Positions 26,399-35,793 of a DNA stretch of 64,000 nucleotides are shown here, one piece after another. This DNA comes from Methylorubrum salsuginis. Its GTDB lineage: Bacteria; Pseudomonadota; Alphaproteobacteria; Rhizobiales; Beijerinckiaceae. Positions within the stretch are counted from its first letter, which is position 1, and every line of letters begins with the position of its first letter. The position numbers were made by a program, and so were the translations under genes. The DNA is taken from positions 62,001 to 126,000 of the forward strand of contig NZ_FOSV01000013.1 in the NCBI RefSeq assembly GCF_900114375.1, read 5' to 3'. The notes under the pieces were generated by a model. That model did no database searches and was not told the DNA's origin. It saw nothing but the letters and a program-made list of their open reading frames with translations.

Positions 26399-27676
26399 AT
26401 GCTCAAGTTAAATATCTACATTTATTCTGCAATTATTGCGGCCTCGTCGCCAGCATTTGCAGAGGAAAAGGTCTCAGATTTATGCCAATTCAACATAAGA
26501 CGATCTGATGCAGTCGATTTTCCAAGTAAACACGCTTGGAATTTGTTCATGTACCTTAATCATCCCGCCGACAAGAAAACAGGGCGACGCGATAAGCCAG
26601 ATTGTTCGATCCCTATCGGAACCCCAGGAACTACCGTTCAGTGGGAAGCTTGGCGACATGCAGACGAGGTATTTCTGTCTGATGGCTCTGAACCACCAGA
26701 TTTTGACCAGAAATCGTCCGATGAATTTTCTCCTGGGAAAATACCAGAAGCGTTATTTACGTTAGGAGGCAAAGGTTTTGCATCCTTTCACGACCTATCT
26801 CGCAACTTCGTAAAGCGCGGACCACCCAATTCGAATGGCGTTTCCCCAATGTTCGCCCCGGATGGGGTGTTCAACAATGGTGGCGGGGAAACTAGAATGA
26901 ATAGATCTACCTACCAATTTATCAAGGATAATTGTCTTTGGAGTGCCCAGGGGCAGCAAAGATATGCCCGAGCTATACTTGAAGGAAAGAAAAAAGATAT
27001 ATCATTTCCCTCTGAATCGATCGAAGTGAAAGCTATGTGGATTGATTTTGCTGCACAATCGATCTCAGAGGAAAATCAAAGTACTTACTATACTGCCGAG
27101 TACAATGGGAAGAAGTATGGACTATCATCATTGCACATCATTACAAAAGACATACCAAATTGGTATTGGGCGACTTTTCACCATGCCGATGCCCCAAAAA
27201 ATGATTTTGGAACTCCAGACGAAGCTGGAATGCCAGATCTCTTGAAAAAAACTGTTTGGAAGAACTATAGACTTGGAGGAGTTCAAATTGATTTTGTCAA
27301 ACCAACCGGAGAGCCGACAATTTTATCAGATCCTTATGTAGAAAATGGCTTCGAGCGCTCGTCGTGCATAACCTGCCATGCGACGTCTACAATTTCGCAA
27401 GATGGATCGCGAGGACCGACACAACAAATGGCCATTTGTCTTTTAACCCCTGATACGCCTGGTCTCGGACTATCAGTTGATCGCTGTAAATCGCTGATAG
27501 GCGAAAAATATTTTTCCGACGGGAAGCTTGATGTTGAGCGCGGCGCGCCTTTGCCGGAGTGGTATGTAAAAGGTGGAAAGACTGCGTATTTCCAAACTGA
27601 CTTTTTGTACTCACTCACATTCAGAACCCAAGGAAAAAATGAGACTAAACCCGCTCCTGCGCGCTGCAATTGGTAA
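26399..27676 (+). CDS. Secreted single-heme (CXXCH) cytochrome-like protein of unknown function
   Basis: 425 residues with a signal peptide (YSAIIAASSPAFA, then EEK). One heme c motif, CITCH, lies near residue 325 in the context FERSSCITCHATST. Other striking segments are AWNLFMYLNHPA, VQWEAWRHADEVF, YGLSSLHIITKDIPNWYWAT and WKNYRLGGVQIDF. These resemble a family of periplasmic CXXCH proteins in proteobacteria whose substrate is not known to me. DNA composition and codon use (many AAA, ATT, AAT) are unlike all neighbours, which suggests horizontal transfer. A 74-residue gene follows 24 bases later. Confidence 0.8.
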   Translation: MLKLNIYIYSAIIAASSPAFAEEKVSDLCQFNIRRSDAVDFPSKHAWNLFMYLNHPADKKTGRRDKPDCSIPIGTPGTTVQWEAWRHADEVFLSDGSEPPDFDQKSSDEFSPGKIPEALFTLGGKGFASFHDLSRNFVKRGPPNSNGVSPMFAPDGVFNNGGGETRMNRSTYQFIKDNCLWSAQGQQRYARAILEGKKKDISFPSESIEVKAMWIDFAAQSISEENQSTYYTAEYNGKKYGLSSLHIITKDIPNWYWATFHHADAPKNDFGTPDEAGMPDLLKKTVWKNYRLGGVQIDFVKPTGEPTILSDPYVENGFERSSCITCHATSTISQDGSRGPTQQMAICLLTPDTPGLGLSVDRCKSLIGEKYFSDGKLDVERGAPLPEWYVKGGKTAYFQTDFLYSLTFRTQGKNETKPAPARCNW

Positions 27677-27700
27677 GTAAACACTTAAGGGGAGGTTGGT

Positions 27701-27925
27701 TTGACAAGCTTTGAAAGAGATATTCGTCATTTATTCAGACCGAAGGATATAACTGCAATGAAAAGGTTTGGCGGCTTTGATTTGAGTGCTTATGAAGATG
27801 TGAAGAACAATGCTCAAAATATTTTAGAACAAATTTCTACAGGAAGCATGCCATGTGACGGCGCTTGGCAAAAAGAAAACATAGAATTATTCAACAAATG
27901 GGTAGCCGACGGGATGCAACCATAG
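27701..27925 (+). CDS. Small soluble protein paired with the CXXCH protein (unknown function)
   Basis: 74 residues from a TTG start preceded by GGGGAGG. The sequence has TSFERDIRHLFRPKDITAMK at the N terminus, DLSAYEDVKNNAQNIL in the middle and GSMPCDGAWQKENIELFNKW near the end. I recall similar small proteins (FRPKD, MPCDG-W, FxxW) annotated as hypothetical in many bacteria. There is no signal peptide, so it should be cytoplasmic unless co-exported. It is as AT-rich as the preceding gene and probably co-transcribed with it. Confidence 0.72.
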   Translation: MTSFERDIRHLFRPKDITAMKRFGGFDLSAYEDVKNNAQNILEQISTGSMPCDGAWQKENIELFNKWVADGMQP

Positions 27926-28113
27926 GTAATTTGTTTTAAATTCAGTTCATTTTTACACAAGAGACGCTGTTGGTAGAATTGTCTTTAATTTTATTATCTA
28001 TATACCCAAAAAAGGGATTTATCGTGAACAGGTGTTACTGGATGGCTAAAGAATGATCGCCTACGACACGCGCCTGGAGGTGTCCGCGTGACCGAAGTTG
28101 GTTGGAGGTAAAA

Positions 28114-28164
28114 GGTCCGTTTGCGGGTGTAGCGTCAAGGCTCACTAACCACCCTCAGCGGACC
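28114..28164. repeat. Imperfect inverted repeat at the right edge of the AT-rich patch
   Basis: GGTCCGTTTGCGGGTG at 28114-28129 is partly repeated in inverse orientation as CACCCTCAGCGGACC at 28150-28164, with GGTCCG arms matching perfectly and the inner part partly. It lies where composition returns to the GC-rich host type. It could be a scar of a mobile element or a hairpin; no transposase was found. Confidence 0.35.
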
Positions 28165-28201
28165 CCGTAAATCAACCGAAATATTAGGAAGCGCCCGCCC
28201 C

Positions 28202-29032
28202 TCACCCCACCCGCTCGAACACCAGATTCAACCGCGTCCGCGCGATCCGCCGATACCCATACCTCTCCAGCAACGCCGGAAGATCGAGCTGCCACTGCTC
28301 GGTGCCGTCCTCGACGATCAGGAGTGAGGGCCGCAAACTCTCCGGCGCCTCGCGCAAGAACGGCTCCAAGATGAGGTCCTCGGCGCCCTCGACGTCGAGC
28401 TTGATCGCGTCGATGCGCTCGATGCCTTCCGAACGGCACAGGCTGAGCAGGGTCACGGCGGGCACGCGAATCGCCGCGCTCTTGTGGGTGCCGACGATCT
28501 TCACGCTCGATTCGCCGCGGTTGCGCGGATCGATGAAGAGGGTCAGTTCGCCGGCCCGGTCGGCCACCGCACAGGCGATGGCCTTGACGGTGCCGAACGG
28601 GTTCTGGGCGATGTTGTAGGTCAGCCGGTCGAACACGTCGGGCTGCGGCTCGACCGCGAGGATGCGGGCGCGCGGCCCGGTCAGCGCCGCCACGAACAGG
28701 GCGTAGGCGCCGATATTGGCGCCGACATCGAGGAACACCGCATCGTCCGACAGGCGCGCCTTCAGGATCGCCCGCTCCTCGGAGTCGAAGAACTGCGGCG
28801 TGAACAGCACCTTCTTCTCGCAATTGTTATTGTAGGGGTGCAGCCGCATCCGCGCGCCGTAGCGCTCGACATCGAGCGGTTGGCCGCCGAGCATCGAGAT
28901 GGCGATCCGGCGCAGCAGCATCGCCATCCGCCGCCCGCGCCAGGAATGCTCGTTGAGCGTCTGCGTCCGCTGCGCGATCCGGGCGACGAGCCCGGTCGGG
29001 GCGTAAGTGCCGTAGGGCTGGGAATCCTTCAT
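28202..29032 (-). CDS. FkbM family methyltransferase
   Basis: 276 residues. The SAM-binding motif AVFLDVGANIGAYALFVAAL and the following ILAVEPQPDVFDRLTYNI, VPAVTLLSLC and RIDAIKLDVEGAEDLIL are the FkbM methyltransferase pattern. Such enzymes usually methylate sugar hydroxyls in surface polysaccharides or secondary products. It has no operon partner: the convergent side is the AT-rich patch and the divergent side is an alpha/beta hydrolase. Confidence 0.9.
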   Translation of the reverse strand: MKDSQPYGTYAPTGLVARIAQRTQTLNEHSWRGRRMAMLLRRIAISMLGGQPLDVERYGARMRLHPYNNNCEKKVLFTPQFFDSEERAILKARLSDDAVFLDVGANIGAYALFVAALTGPRARILAVEPQPDVFDRLTYNIAQNPFGTVKAIACAVADRAGELTLFIDPRNRGESSVKIVGTHKSAAIRVPAVTLLSLCRSEGIERIDAIKLDVEGAEDLILEPFLREAPESLRPSLLIVEDGTEQWQLDLPALLERYGYRRIARTRLNLVFERVG

Positions 29033-29106
29033 CGTGCGCGCCTGATGCCAGCCGATTGGGGCCGCGGCAAGTCGTGCGATCTGTTATGCCGGAGGGAGGG
29101 AGAGTG

Positions 29107-29931
29107 ATGCTGCGGCCTTTGACATTCCGGGGAGCCAGGCCGCATGTCGAGCCGATGCAGACCTTCGATTCCGACGGCGTCGCCATCGCCTATATCGACG
29201 TGCCGGCCCAAGGGGCAAAGGGCGGGGGGACGGGCGACCCCGTCCTGCTGATCCATGGCTTCGCCTCGAACCACGCGGTGAACTGGGTCAACACGCTCTG
29301 GGTCAAGTTCCTGTCGGAATCCGGCTACCGGGTCATCGCACTGGACAACCGTGGCCACGGCCAGAGTGAGAAACTCTACGCGCCGGAGGCCTACGGGGCC
29401 GACCTGATGGCGGGCGATGGGCTTCGCCTGCTGCGCCATCTCGGCATCGAGCGGGCGGACGTGATGGGCTACTCGATGGGCGCGCGCATCGCCGCCTATC
29501 TCGCCCTCGATTATCCGGACGCGGTGCGCTCTCTGCTGATCGGGGGCTTGGGCTTCCATCTCGTGGACGGGCGCGGCCTGCCGCAAGGCATCGCCGAAGC
29601 ACTGGAGGCGCCCGCAGGCACGCCCGCGCCGAACCCGACCGCCGCCTCGTTCCGGATGTTCGCCGAGCAGACCAAGAGCGATCTCAAGGCGCTCGCCGCC
29701 TGCATCCGCTGCTCGCGCCAGACTCTTTCGCGAGCCGAGTTGTCCGCCATCGACACACCGACCCTGATCTCGGTCGGCACCCTCGACACCGTGGCGGGCT
29801 CGGGCAGCGAACTCGCCCGGCTGATGCCGAACGCCCGCGCCCTCGATCTGCCCGGCCGCGACCACTCCACCGCGGTCGGCGACAAGCTCCACCGCAAGGG
29901 CGTGCTGGAGTTCCTGGCGCAGCGGCCCTGA
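29107..29931 (+). CDS. Alpha/beta hydrolase
   Basis: 274 residues from the ATG at 29107, preceded by the purine-rich GGAGGGAGGG. Oxyanion region LLIHGFASNH, nucleophile elbow GYSMGA (Ser), acid in SVGTLDTVAG and catalytic His in LPGRDHST make a complete triad. The substrate is unknown; an esterase or lactonase-like activity is typical. A second ATG at 29155 (MQTFDSDG) is an alternative start. It is divergent from the FkbM gene. Confidence 0.9.
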   Translation: MLRPLTFRGARPHVEPMQTFDSDGVAIAYIDVPAQGAKGGGTGDPVLLIHGFASNHAVNWVNTLWVKFLSESGYRVIALDNRGHGQSEKLYAPEAYGADLMAGDGLRLLRHLGIERADVMGYSMGARIAAYLALDYPDAVRSLLIGGLGFHLVDGRGLPQGIAEALEAPAGTPAPNPTAASFRMFAEQTKSDLKALAACIRCSRQTLSRAELSAIDTPTLISVGTLDTVAGSGSELARLMPNARALDLPGRDHSTAVGDKLHRKGVLEFLAQRP

Positions 29932-29961
29932 AACGCCGCCCGCGCGAGGCGCGTCGGACGC

Positions 29962-29996
29962 AAAAAACCCTCCCCGGCCGGTGGGGCCGAGGAGGG
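29962..29996 (-). terminator. Rho-independent terminator after cysN
   Basis: On the minus strand a GC-rich hairpin (stem CCCTCC/GGAGGG plus CGGCC/GGCCG, one mismatch) is followed by six T residues (29962-29967 read as A on the plus strand). It lies just downstream of the cysN stop and fits the end of the cysHDN transcript. Confidence 0.8.
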
Positions 29997-30005
29997 CGGG
30001 GACGA

Positions 30006-31412
30006 TCAGCCGCCGAACAGGCGCTTGATGCCGGCGAGCAGACCGCCGCCGCGGGCGGGCTCCGGCGCTGCGGCCGTCGCGACAGGGGCGGCTTCGGTTC
30101 CGGCCGGCGCGGCGGAGGCCTGGACGAGACCGAGGGCGGCCGTATCCGTGGTCTCGCGGTCGATCAGGATCAGGCTGCCGGTGTCGCGGTTCTCCAGATA
30201 GGGATCGACGGCGATCTGGCGGTCGAGCTGGAGCGTCACGTCGCCGATGTCGTTGACGGCGAGGCGGTCGGTCGCTCCGGCCTGGCCGGTCTCCGGGTCG
30301 ATCCGGCGATGGACCGCGCCGACGCGGGCGTTGACGACCTGCGTGCCGACCTTGGCCCACAACTCGGCCCCCGCCGTCAGTTCGCTCTCGGCGGCCCAGA
30401 ACAGGCGCACGTCGAGGCGGTCGGTCAGCGTCGGCAGGGCATCCGCGGTCGCGATCACGGCACCGCGGGAGGCGTCGATCTCATCCGTCAACACCAGAGT
30501 GACCGACTGGCCCTCATGGGCACGCGGAAGATCGCCGTCGGCGGTGAAGATGCGCGCGACCGTCGAGGACTTGCCCGAGGGCGCCACGGTGACGCGGTCG
30601 CCCGGCGCGACGGAGCCCGAGGCGATCAGCCCCGAAAAACCCCGGAAGTCCGAGTTCGGCCGGTTGACCCATTGCACCGGCAGGCGGAAGGCGGCGGCGC
30701 GCTCCTCCGACTTCACCGGCACCTCTTCGAGATACCGCAGCAGCGGAACGTCCGTGTACCAGGGCGCGGCGGCCCCCGGCAGCACGACGTTGTCGCCGTT
30801 CTTGGCCGAGAGCGGGATCGCCCGCACCTCCGTGAAGTTCAGCGGCGCCGCAAAGGCCTGGAAGCCGGCGACGATCTCGTCGAAGCGGTTCTGCGACCAG
30901 CCGACCAGATCCATCTTGTTGATGGCGAGCGCCACCCGATGGATGCCGAGCAGCGACACGAGAAGCGCATGGCGCCGGGTCTGCCGGGTCAGGCCTTGGC
31001 GGGCATCGACGAGGATCACGGCGACGTCCGCGGTCGAGGCGCCGGTCGCCATGTTGCGGGTGTATTGCTCGTGGCCGGGGGTGTCGGCGACGATGAACGA
31101 GCGCTTGTCGGTCGAGAAGAAGCGGTAGGCGACGTCGATGGTGATGCCCTGCTCGCGCTCGGCCTGAAGACCGTCGACGAGAAGCGCGAGATCGACCTCA
31201 CCCCCTTGCGTGCCGTGCTTGCGCGAGTCGCGCTGAAGCGCCGTCACCTGATCGTCGAAGATCTGCTTGGTGTCGTGCAGCAGCCGGCCGATCAGGGTCG
31301 ACTTGCCGTCGTCCACCGAGCCGCAGGTGATGAAGCGCAGGACTTCCTTGGACTGGTGCGCCCGCAGGAAGGCGTCGTAGCCGAATGCCTCGGGAGACTG
31401 ATGGATGGTCAT
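30006..31412 (-). CDS. cysN: Sulfate adenylyltransferase subunit 1 (GTPase), CysN
   Basis: 468 residues. GTPase motifs: GSVDDGKSTLIGRLLHDTKQ (P-loop), DTPGHEQYTRNMATGASTAD and NKMDLVGW. EF-Tu-like beta barrels follow. It drives ATP sulfurylase with CysD. Unlike NodQ/CysNC there is no APS kinase domain; the protein ends with an Ala/Pro-rich tail and GGGLLAGIKRLFGG. The start overlaps the cysD stop (TGATG). Followed by a terminator. Confidence 0.96.
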   Translation of the reverse strand: MTIHQSPEAFGYDAFLRAHQSKEVLRFITCGSVDDGKSTLIGRLLHDTKQIFDDQVTALQRDSRKHGTQGGEVDLALLVDGLQAEREQGITIDVAYRFFSTDKRSFIVADTPGHEQYTRNMATGASTADVAVILVDARQGLTRQTRRHALLVSLLGIHRVALAINKMDLVGWSQNRFDEIVAGFQAFAAPLNFTEVRAIPLSAKNGDNVVLPGAAAPWYTDVPLLRYLEEVPVKSEERAAAFRLPVQWVNRPNSDFRGFSGLIASGSVAPGDRVTVAPSGKSSTVARIFTADGDLPRAHEGQSVTLVLTDEIDASRGAVIATADALPTLTDRLDVRLFWAAESELTAGAELWAKVGTQVVNARVGAVHRRIDPETGQAGATDRLAVNDIGDVTLQLDRQIAVDPYLENRDTGSLILIDRETTDTAALGLVQASAAPAGTEAAPVATAAAPEPARGGGLLAGIKRLFGG

Positions 31413-32341
31413 CAGAAATAGCCCTCCTGCTTCTTGCGCTCCATGGCGCCGGCGCCGTCCTTGTCGATCACGCGGCCCTGCCGCTCCGAGGTCCGGGCGG
31501 CCAGCGTTTCGCCGATGATTTCGGGAAGCGTGGTCGCCGGGCTCTCGACCGCGCCGGTCAGCGGGTAGCAGCCGAGCGTGCGGAATCGGACCTGACGGAG
31601 CTGCGGGCTCTCGCCCGGCTCCAGCGGAAACCGGTCGTCATCGATCATGATGAGCTGGCCGTCGCGCTCCACCACCGGGCGCTCGGCGGCGAAGTAGAGC
31701 GGCACGATCGGAATTTTCTCCTGCTCGATGTAGAGCCAGATATCGAGCTCGGTCCAATTCGACAGCGGGAAAACACGGAAGGATTCACCGCGCCGCTTCT
31801 TGAAATTGTACAGGTGCCACGGCTCGGCCCGCTGGCGCTTCGGGTCCCAGCGGTGCTGGCCGTTGCGAAGCGAAACGATGCGCTCCTTGGCGCGGCTCGC
31901 CTCCTCGTCGCGGCGCGCGCCGCCGAAGGCCGCGTCGAACTTGTGCTTGTCGAGCGCCTGACGCAGGGCCTGCGTCTTCATCACGTCGGTATGCACCTCG
32001 GAGCCGTGGCTCACCGGGCCGATGCCCTTGGCCAGACCGTCCTGGTTGGTGTGGACGATGAGGTCGAGGCCGAGTTCCTTGGCGCGCTGATCGCGGAAGG
32101 CGATCATCTCGCGGAACTTCCACGTGGTGTCGATATGCATCAGCGGAAACGGCAGCCGCCCGGGCGCGAACGCCTTCAGCGCCAGATGCAGCAGGACGGA
32201 CGAATCCTTGCCGATGGAGTAGAGCATCACCGGGTTCTCGGTCTCGGCGACCGTCTCGCGGAAGATGTGGATGCTCTCGGCCTCGAGACGCTGCAGATGC
32301 GTCAGGCGGGTGCGCGCGGGCGCGGCGATGGCGGCGCTCAT
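31412..32341 (-). CDS. cysD: Sulfate adenylyltransferase subunit 2, CysD
   Basis: 309 residues from the ATG at 32341 ([20 protein letters not shown]). The PP-loop is [27 protein letters not shown] and [17 protein letters not shown] are also typical, and it ends NDxEGYF-like (ERKKQEGYF). It makes APS from sulfate and ATP with CysN. It overlaps both neighbours by single bases in the cysH-cysD-cysN operon. Confidence 0.96.
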   Translation of the reverse strand: MSAAIAAPARTRLTHLQRLEAESIHIFRETVAETENPVMLYSIGKDSSVLLHLALKAFAPGRLPFPLMHIDTTWKFREMIAFRDQRAKELGLDLIVHTNQDGLAKGIGPVSHGSEVHTDVMKTQALRQALDKHKFDAAFGGARRDEEASRAKERIVSLRNGQHRWDPKRQRAEPWHLYNFKKRRGESFRVFPLSNWTELDIWLYIEQEKIPIVPLYFAAERPVVERDGQLIMIDDDRFPLEPGESPQLRQVRFRTLGCYPLTGAVESPATTLPEIIGETLAARTSERQGRVIDKDGAGAMERKKQEGYF

Positions 32342-33150
32342 CAGACCAGTTCCCTTCTGTGTTCGCGTGAGGTCGCGGCGTTCGCCGGCTCCTCGAAAGC
32401 GGCGGCTTCCTGTCCCGGAGCCACGTCGCCTTCGGGGGCGTGCAGGTGCAGGCCGCACTCCTTCTTGGATTCCTGTTCCCACCACCAGCGGCCGGCGCGC
32501 TCGTCCTCGCCGATCTTCACCGCACGGGTGCAGGGCGCGCAGCCGATTGAGGGGAAGCCCCGATCATGCAGGGCGTTGTAGGGGATGAAATTTTCGCGCA
32601 CGAAACGATCGACATCGGCGCGGGACCAATCGGCAAGCGGGTTCACCTTGATGAGCCCGCGGCCCTCGTCGGCCTCGGCCAGGGGCGTGTCGGCCCGGTT
32701 GGCCGACTGGCCGGCACGCAGGCCGGTGAACCACGCCGCCGCGCCGTCAAGCGCGCGGCCGAGCGGCTCGACCTTGCGGAAGCCGCAGCAGGCCTGCCGG
32801 GCGGCGACGGAGTGGCGGAATCCGTTGATGCCCTCGGCCGCGACGAACGCTTCCTCGGCCATCCGCTCCGGCGCGTAGGCGCGGATACGAATCCCGTAGG
32901 CGGCCTCCGTCTCGGCCCAGACGTCGTAGGTCTCGGGGAAGAGCCGGCCGGTGTCGAGGGTGACGATCTCCGTGCGGCCCTTGTTCAGGGCGAGCGCGTG
33001 GGTGAGCGCCTGATCCTCGATGCCGAGGCTGGTGGTGAAGACGAGCCGACCGGGAATGCGGTCCTCGACGAGGCGGATGCGCCCGCGAAGGTCCAGCCCC
33101 GCCATGTCCCTGGCGAGATCCCCGGCCGCCCGAGCGAGGGCAGCGGTCAT
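32341..33150 (-). CDS. cysH: Adenylylsulfate (APS)-type sulfate reductase, CysH
   Basis: 269 residues from the ATG at 33150. The substrate-binding segment [15 protein letters not shown] and [15 protein letters not shown] are typical. Two cysteine pairs (QACCGF and GCAPC) that bind a [4Fe-4S] cluster mark the APS reductase type, and the catalytic Cys lies near the C terminus in KKECGLH. With no CysC domain in cysN, the pathway probably goes straight from APS to sulfite. It is the first gene of the cysHDN operon. Confidence 0.94.
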   Translation of the reverse strand: MTAALARAAGDLARDMAGLDLRGRIRLVEDRIPGRLVFTTSLGIEDQALTHALALNKGRTEIVTLDTGRLFPETYDVWAETEAAYGIRIRAYAPERMAEEAFVAAEGINGFRHSVAARQACCGFRKVEPLGRALDGAAAWFTGLRAGQSANRADTPLAEADEGRGLIKVNPLADWSRADVDRFVRENFIPYNALHDRGFPSIGCAPCTRAVKIGEDERAGRWWWEQESKKECGLHLHAPEGDVAPGQEAAAFEEPANAATSREHRRELV

Positions 33151-33191
33151 GTGCGTAAAATCGATTTGCCTGCTTGTCGGAGTTCTGAGAT

Positions 33192-33207
33192 GTTCGCTAT
33201 AACGAAC
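33192..33207. promoter_or_regulatory. Inverted repeat within the cysH promoter region
   Basis: GTTCG-N6-CGAAC (33192-33207) lies about 40 bases upstream of cysH. On the minus strand a CTTGAC box ends just before it, so the repeat falls in the spacer of a plausible -35/-10 promoter, a common repressor position. It also lies upstream of the divergent Lrp-type gene. The regulator is unknown. Confidence 0.45.
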
Positions 33208-33381
33208 GCTGTCAAGGCGTCGCACCCGCCACACACGCAAATCCGCGTTGCGGTGCAAGCGATGCGGCAACGGCTGTCACCGCATATCGTTGCCCCTTCG
33301 TAAAAGAATCTTCTCGTCCGGCGGCCCGAGGCCGCCGCGGCGACCGCTTCCCCGTCACTGCCCCTTCAGAGAGGCCGCCCC

Positions 33382-33885
33382 TTGGACTCGATCGACCTGA
33401 AGATCCTCGCGCTCCTGCAGAAGGACGCCACGCTCTCCATCGCCGCCATCGGCGAGCAGGTCGGTCTGTCGCAGACGCCCTGCTGGAAGCGCATCCAGCG
33501 CCTCGAATCCGACGGCGTGATCGACCGGCGCGTGGCGGTGCTCGATCCGGTGAAACTCGGGCTCGGGCTCACCGTGTTCGTCTCCATCGAGACTGCCGAC
33601 CATTCCAAGGACTGGCTCGAGCGCTTCGCCGACCGCATCGCCGCCATGCCGGAGGTTCTGGAATTCTACCGCATGGCCGGCGACGTCGATTACATGCTGC
33701 GCGTCGTCGTAGCCGACATGGCCGCCTACGACACCTTCTACAAGAACCTGATCGGCACCCTTCCCCTCAAGAACGTCACCTCGCGCTTCGCGATGGAGAA
33801 GGTGAAGTCCACGACCGCCCTTCCGCTGCCGGCGCCCCCGCCGCGGGGCCGCGCCGAGCCGCGACTCGCGGTGGTCGGGGAATAA
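33382..33885 (+). CDS. Lrp/AsnC family transcriptional regulator
   Basis: 167 residues from a TTG start with GAGAGG upstream. The helix-turn-helix is LDLKILALLQKDATLS-type at the N terminus (here IDLKILALLQKDATLSIAAI) with QVGLSQTPCWKRIQRLESDG. The RAM ligand domain follows (GLTVFVSIET, VLEFYRMAGDVDYMLRVVV). A Pro/Arg-rich tail ends the protein. It is divergent from cysHDN and upstream of cysJ, so it may control sulfur assimilation, possibly with an amino acid signal; this is inferred from position. Confidence 0.9.
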   Translation: MDSIDLKILALLQKDATLSIAAIGEQVGLSQTPCWKRIQRLESDGVIDRRVAVLDPVKLGLGLTVFVSIETADHSKDWLERFADRIAAMPEVLEFYRMAGDVDYMLRVVVADMAAYDTFYKNLIGTLPLKNVTSRFAMEKVKSTTALPLPAPPPRGRAEPRLAVVGE

Positions 33886-33985
33886 TCTTCCTTTTTGCGT
33901 CGCAACGACAAACAATCTCTTCTCTCTGGCGAGCGTTCTTTAAAACGGACATTCCTCCGTTGACAGCGGCGCTCCGTCGGACGAC

Positions 33986-35779
33986 ATGGCACTCACGATG
34001 TCCAAGACAGCACTCCTCCCCCGCACCGCCCCGTTCGGCGACCAGGAGCGGGCCCATCTCGACGCGGCGCTCGCCGCCGCGACGCCGATCCAGCGCGCGT
34101 GGCTGACGGGCTTCCTCGCCGGCCTCGACGCGGCTGCGGGCCAACCCGCCGCCGCTTCGGCTGCGGTCCCGGCCGCGCCGCCGAAAGCCGCCGAGCCGCT
34201 GACGATCCTGTTCGCCTCCGAATCGGGCAATTCGGAAAAGCTCGCGGGCGACGTGAGCAAGCTCGCGCGCAAGCAGGGCTTCAAGCCGAAGGTCGTGGAC
34301 TTCGCCGAACTCGACCTGGCCACCCTGCCGAAGGCCGGCAAGCTCGTCGCCATCGCGGCGACCTGGGGCGAGGGCGAGCCCCCCGCCCGCGCCGTGCGGG
34401 CCTATGGCGAGCTGATGGGCGACGGCGCGCCCCGCCTCGACGGCGTCGAGTTCGGCGTGCTGGCGCTCGGCGACACGAGCTACGCGGAGTTCTGCGCCAT
34501 CGGCAAGGCGCTGGATGCCCGCTTCGAGGCGCTCGGCGCCAAGCGCGCTTACGAGCGGGCCGATCTCGACCTCGATTTCGAGAAGCCGGCGGCCGATTGG
34601 ATCAAGGGCGCGCTCAAGGCGCTGGCCCCGGCCGAGGCCCCGGCCGGGAACGTCGTCGCCGTCGATTTCCGCGCCGCGGGCGGCGAGGAGGACGAGGCCG
34701 AGGTCAGCCGCGAGCCGGTGGTGGTCGAGGTGATCGACCACGTGAACCTCAATTCCTCGCGCTCCGACAAGGAGACGATTCACCTCGCCCTCGAATTCGA
34801 GGACGGTGCGCCGGCCTACGAGCCGGGCGACTCTCTGGAGATTTTCCCCGAGAACGACCCGCAGCTCGTCGAGGAGATCCTCAAGGCCGCCGGCCTGTCG
34901 GACGACGAGACGCTGCGCAAGGCGCTCCTCTCCGAGCGCGACATCACCACGCTCTCCGTGACGACCATCGAGCGCTTCGCCAAGGCCACCGGGCATGCGG
35001 ACGCCCGGAAGCTCGTGGAGAGCGGCGAGGCGAAGGCCTGGATCGAGGGCCGCCATCTGATCGACCTGCTGGAGCGCTTCCCCCTGACGCTCACCGCCGA
35101 TCACCTCAACACCATCACCCGGCCGCTGCCGCCGCGGGCCTATTCCATCGCCTCCTCGCGCAAGGAGGTGGGGGACGAGGTGCATCTCACCATCGCGGCA
35201 GTGCGCTACGAGACCCACGGGCGCGCCCGCTCCGGCGTCGCCTCGGTCCACGTCGCGGATCGGATCAAGAACGGCGCCAAGCTCCGGGTGCGGGTCAAGC
35301 CGAACAAGCATTTCCGCCTGCCGTCCGATCCGGCCACCGACATCATCATGGTCGGCCCCGGCACCGGCGTCGCCCCGTTCCGCGCCTTCGTGCAGGAGCG
35401 CCGGGCCACCGAGGCAACGGGTCGCTCGTGGCTGTTCTTCGGCGACCGCCACTTCACCCACGACTTCCTGTACCAGCTCGAATGGCAGGACGCGCTGGAG
35501 GACGGCTCGCTCGCCAAGATCGACGTCGCCTTCTCCCGCGACCAGCCGGAGAAGGTCTACGTGCAGAACCGGATCGACCAGCACGCCGCCGAATTGGTGG
35601 AATGGCTCGACGGCGGCGCCCACCTCTATGTCTGCGGCGATGCCAAGAACATGGCCAAGGATGTCCACGCTGCCGTGGTGCGGGCGTTCCAGACCGTGAA
35701 GGGCCTCTCCGCCGCCGACGCGGAGGCGCATGTCGCCGGGCTGGAGCGGGCCAAGCGCTACCAGCAGGACGTTTACTGA
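33986..35779 (+). CDS. cysJ: Sulfite reductase (NADPH) flavoprotein subunit, CysJ
   Basis: 597 residues. Flavodoxin domain: TILFASESGNSEKLAGDVSK, ATWGEGEPP and LALGDTSYAEFC. FAD domain: RPLPPRAYSIASSRKE. NADP domain: VGPGTGVAPFRAF and LYVCGDAKNMAKDVHAAV, ending KRYQQDVY as in CysJ. It passes electrons from NADPH to the heme subunit encoded downstream. The ATG at 33998 is an alternative start. A 127-bp palindromic repeat separates it from cysI. Confidence 0.95.
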   Translation: MALTMSKTALLPRTAPFGDQERAHLDAALAAATPIQRAWLTGFLAGLDAAAGQPAAASAAVPAAPPKAAEPLTILFASESGNSEKLAGDVSKLARKQGFKPKVVDFAELDLATLPKAGKLVAIAATWGEGEPPARAVRAYGELMGDGAPRLDGVEFGVLALGDTSYAEFCAIGKALDARFEALGAKRAYERADLDLDFEKPAADWIKGALKALAPAEAPAGNVVAVDFRAAGGEEDEAEVSREPVVVEVIDHVNLNSSRSDKETIHLALEFEDGAPAYEPGDSLEIFPENDPQLVEEILKAAGLSDDETLRKALLSERDITTLSVTTIERFAKATGHADARKLVESGEAKAWIEGRHLIDLLERFPLTLTADHLNTITRPLPPRAYSIASSRKEVGDEVHLTIAAVRYETHGRARSGVASVHVADRIKNGAKLRVRVKPNKHFRLPSDPATDIIMVGPGTGVAPFRAFVQERRATEATGRSWLFFGDRHFTHDFLYQLEWQDALEDGSLAKIDVAFSRDQPEKVYVQNRIDQHAAELVEWLDGGAHLYVCGDAKNMAKDVHAAVVRAFQTVKGLSAADAEAHVAGLERAKRYQQDVY

Positions 35780-35793
35780 GAAACCACCCGTAA

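Noticed and set aside
25885..28150. Possible prophage or complete insertion sequence in the AT-rich patch
   Set aside because: No integrase, transposase or phage gene was recognised; only two genes and non-coding DNA are present.
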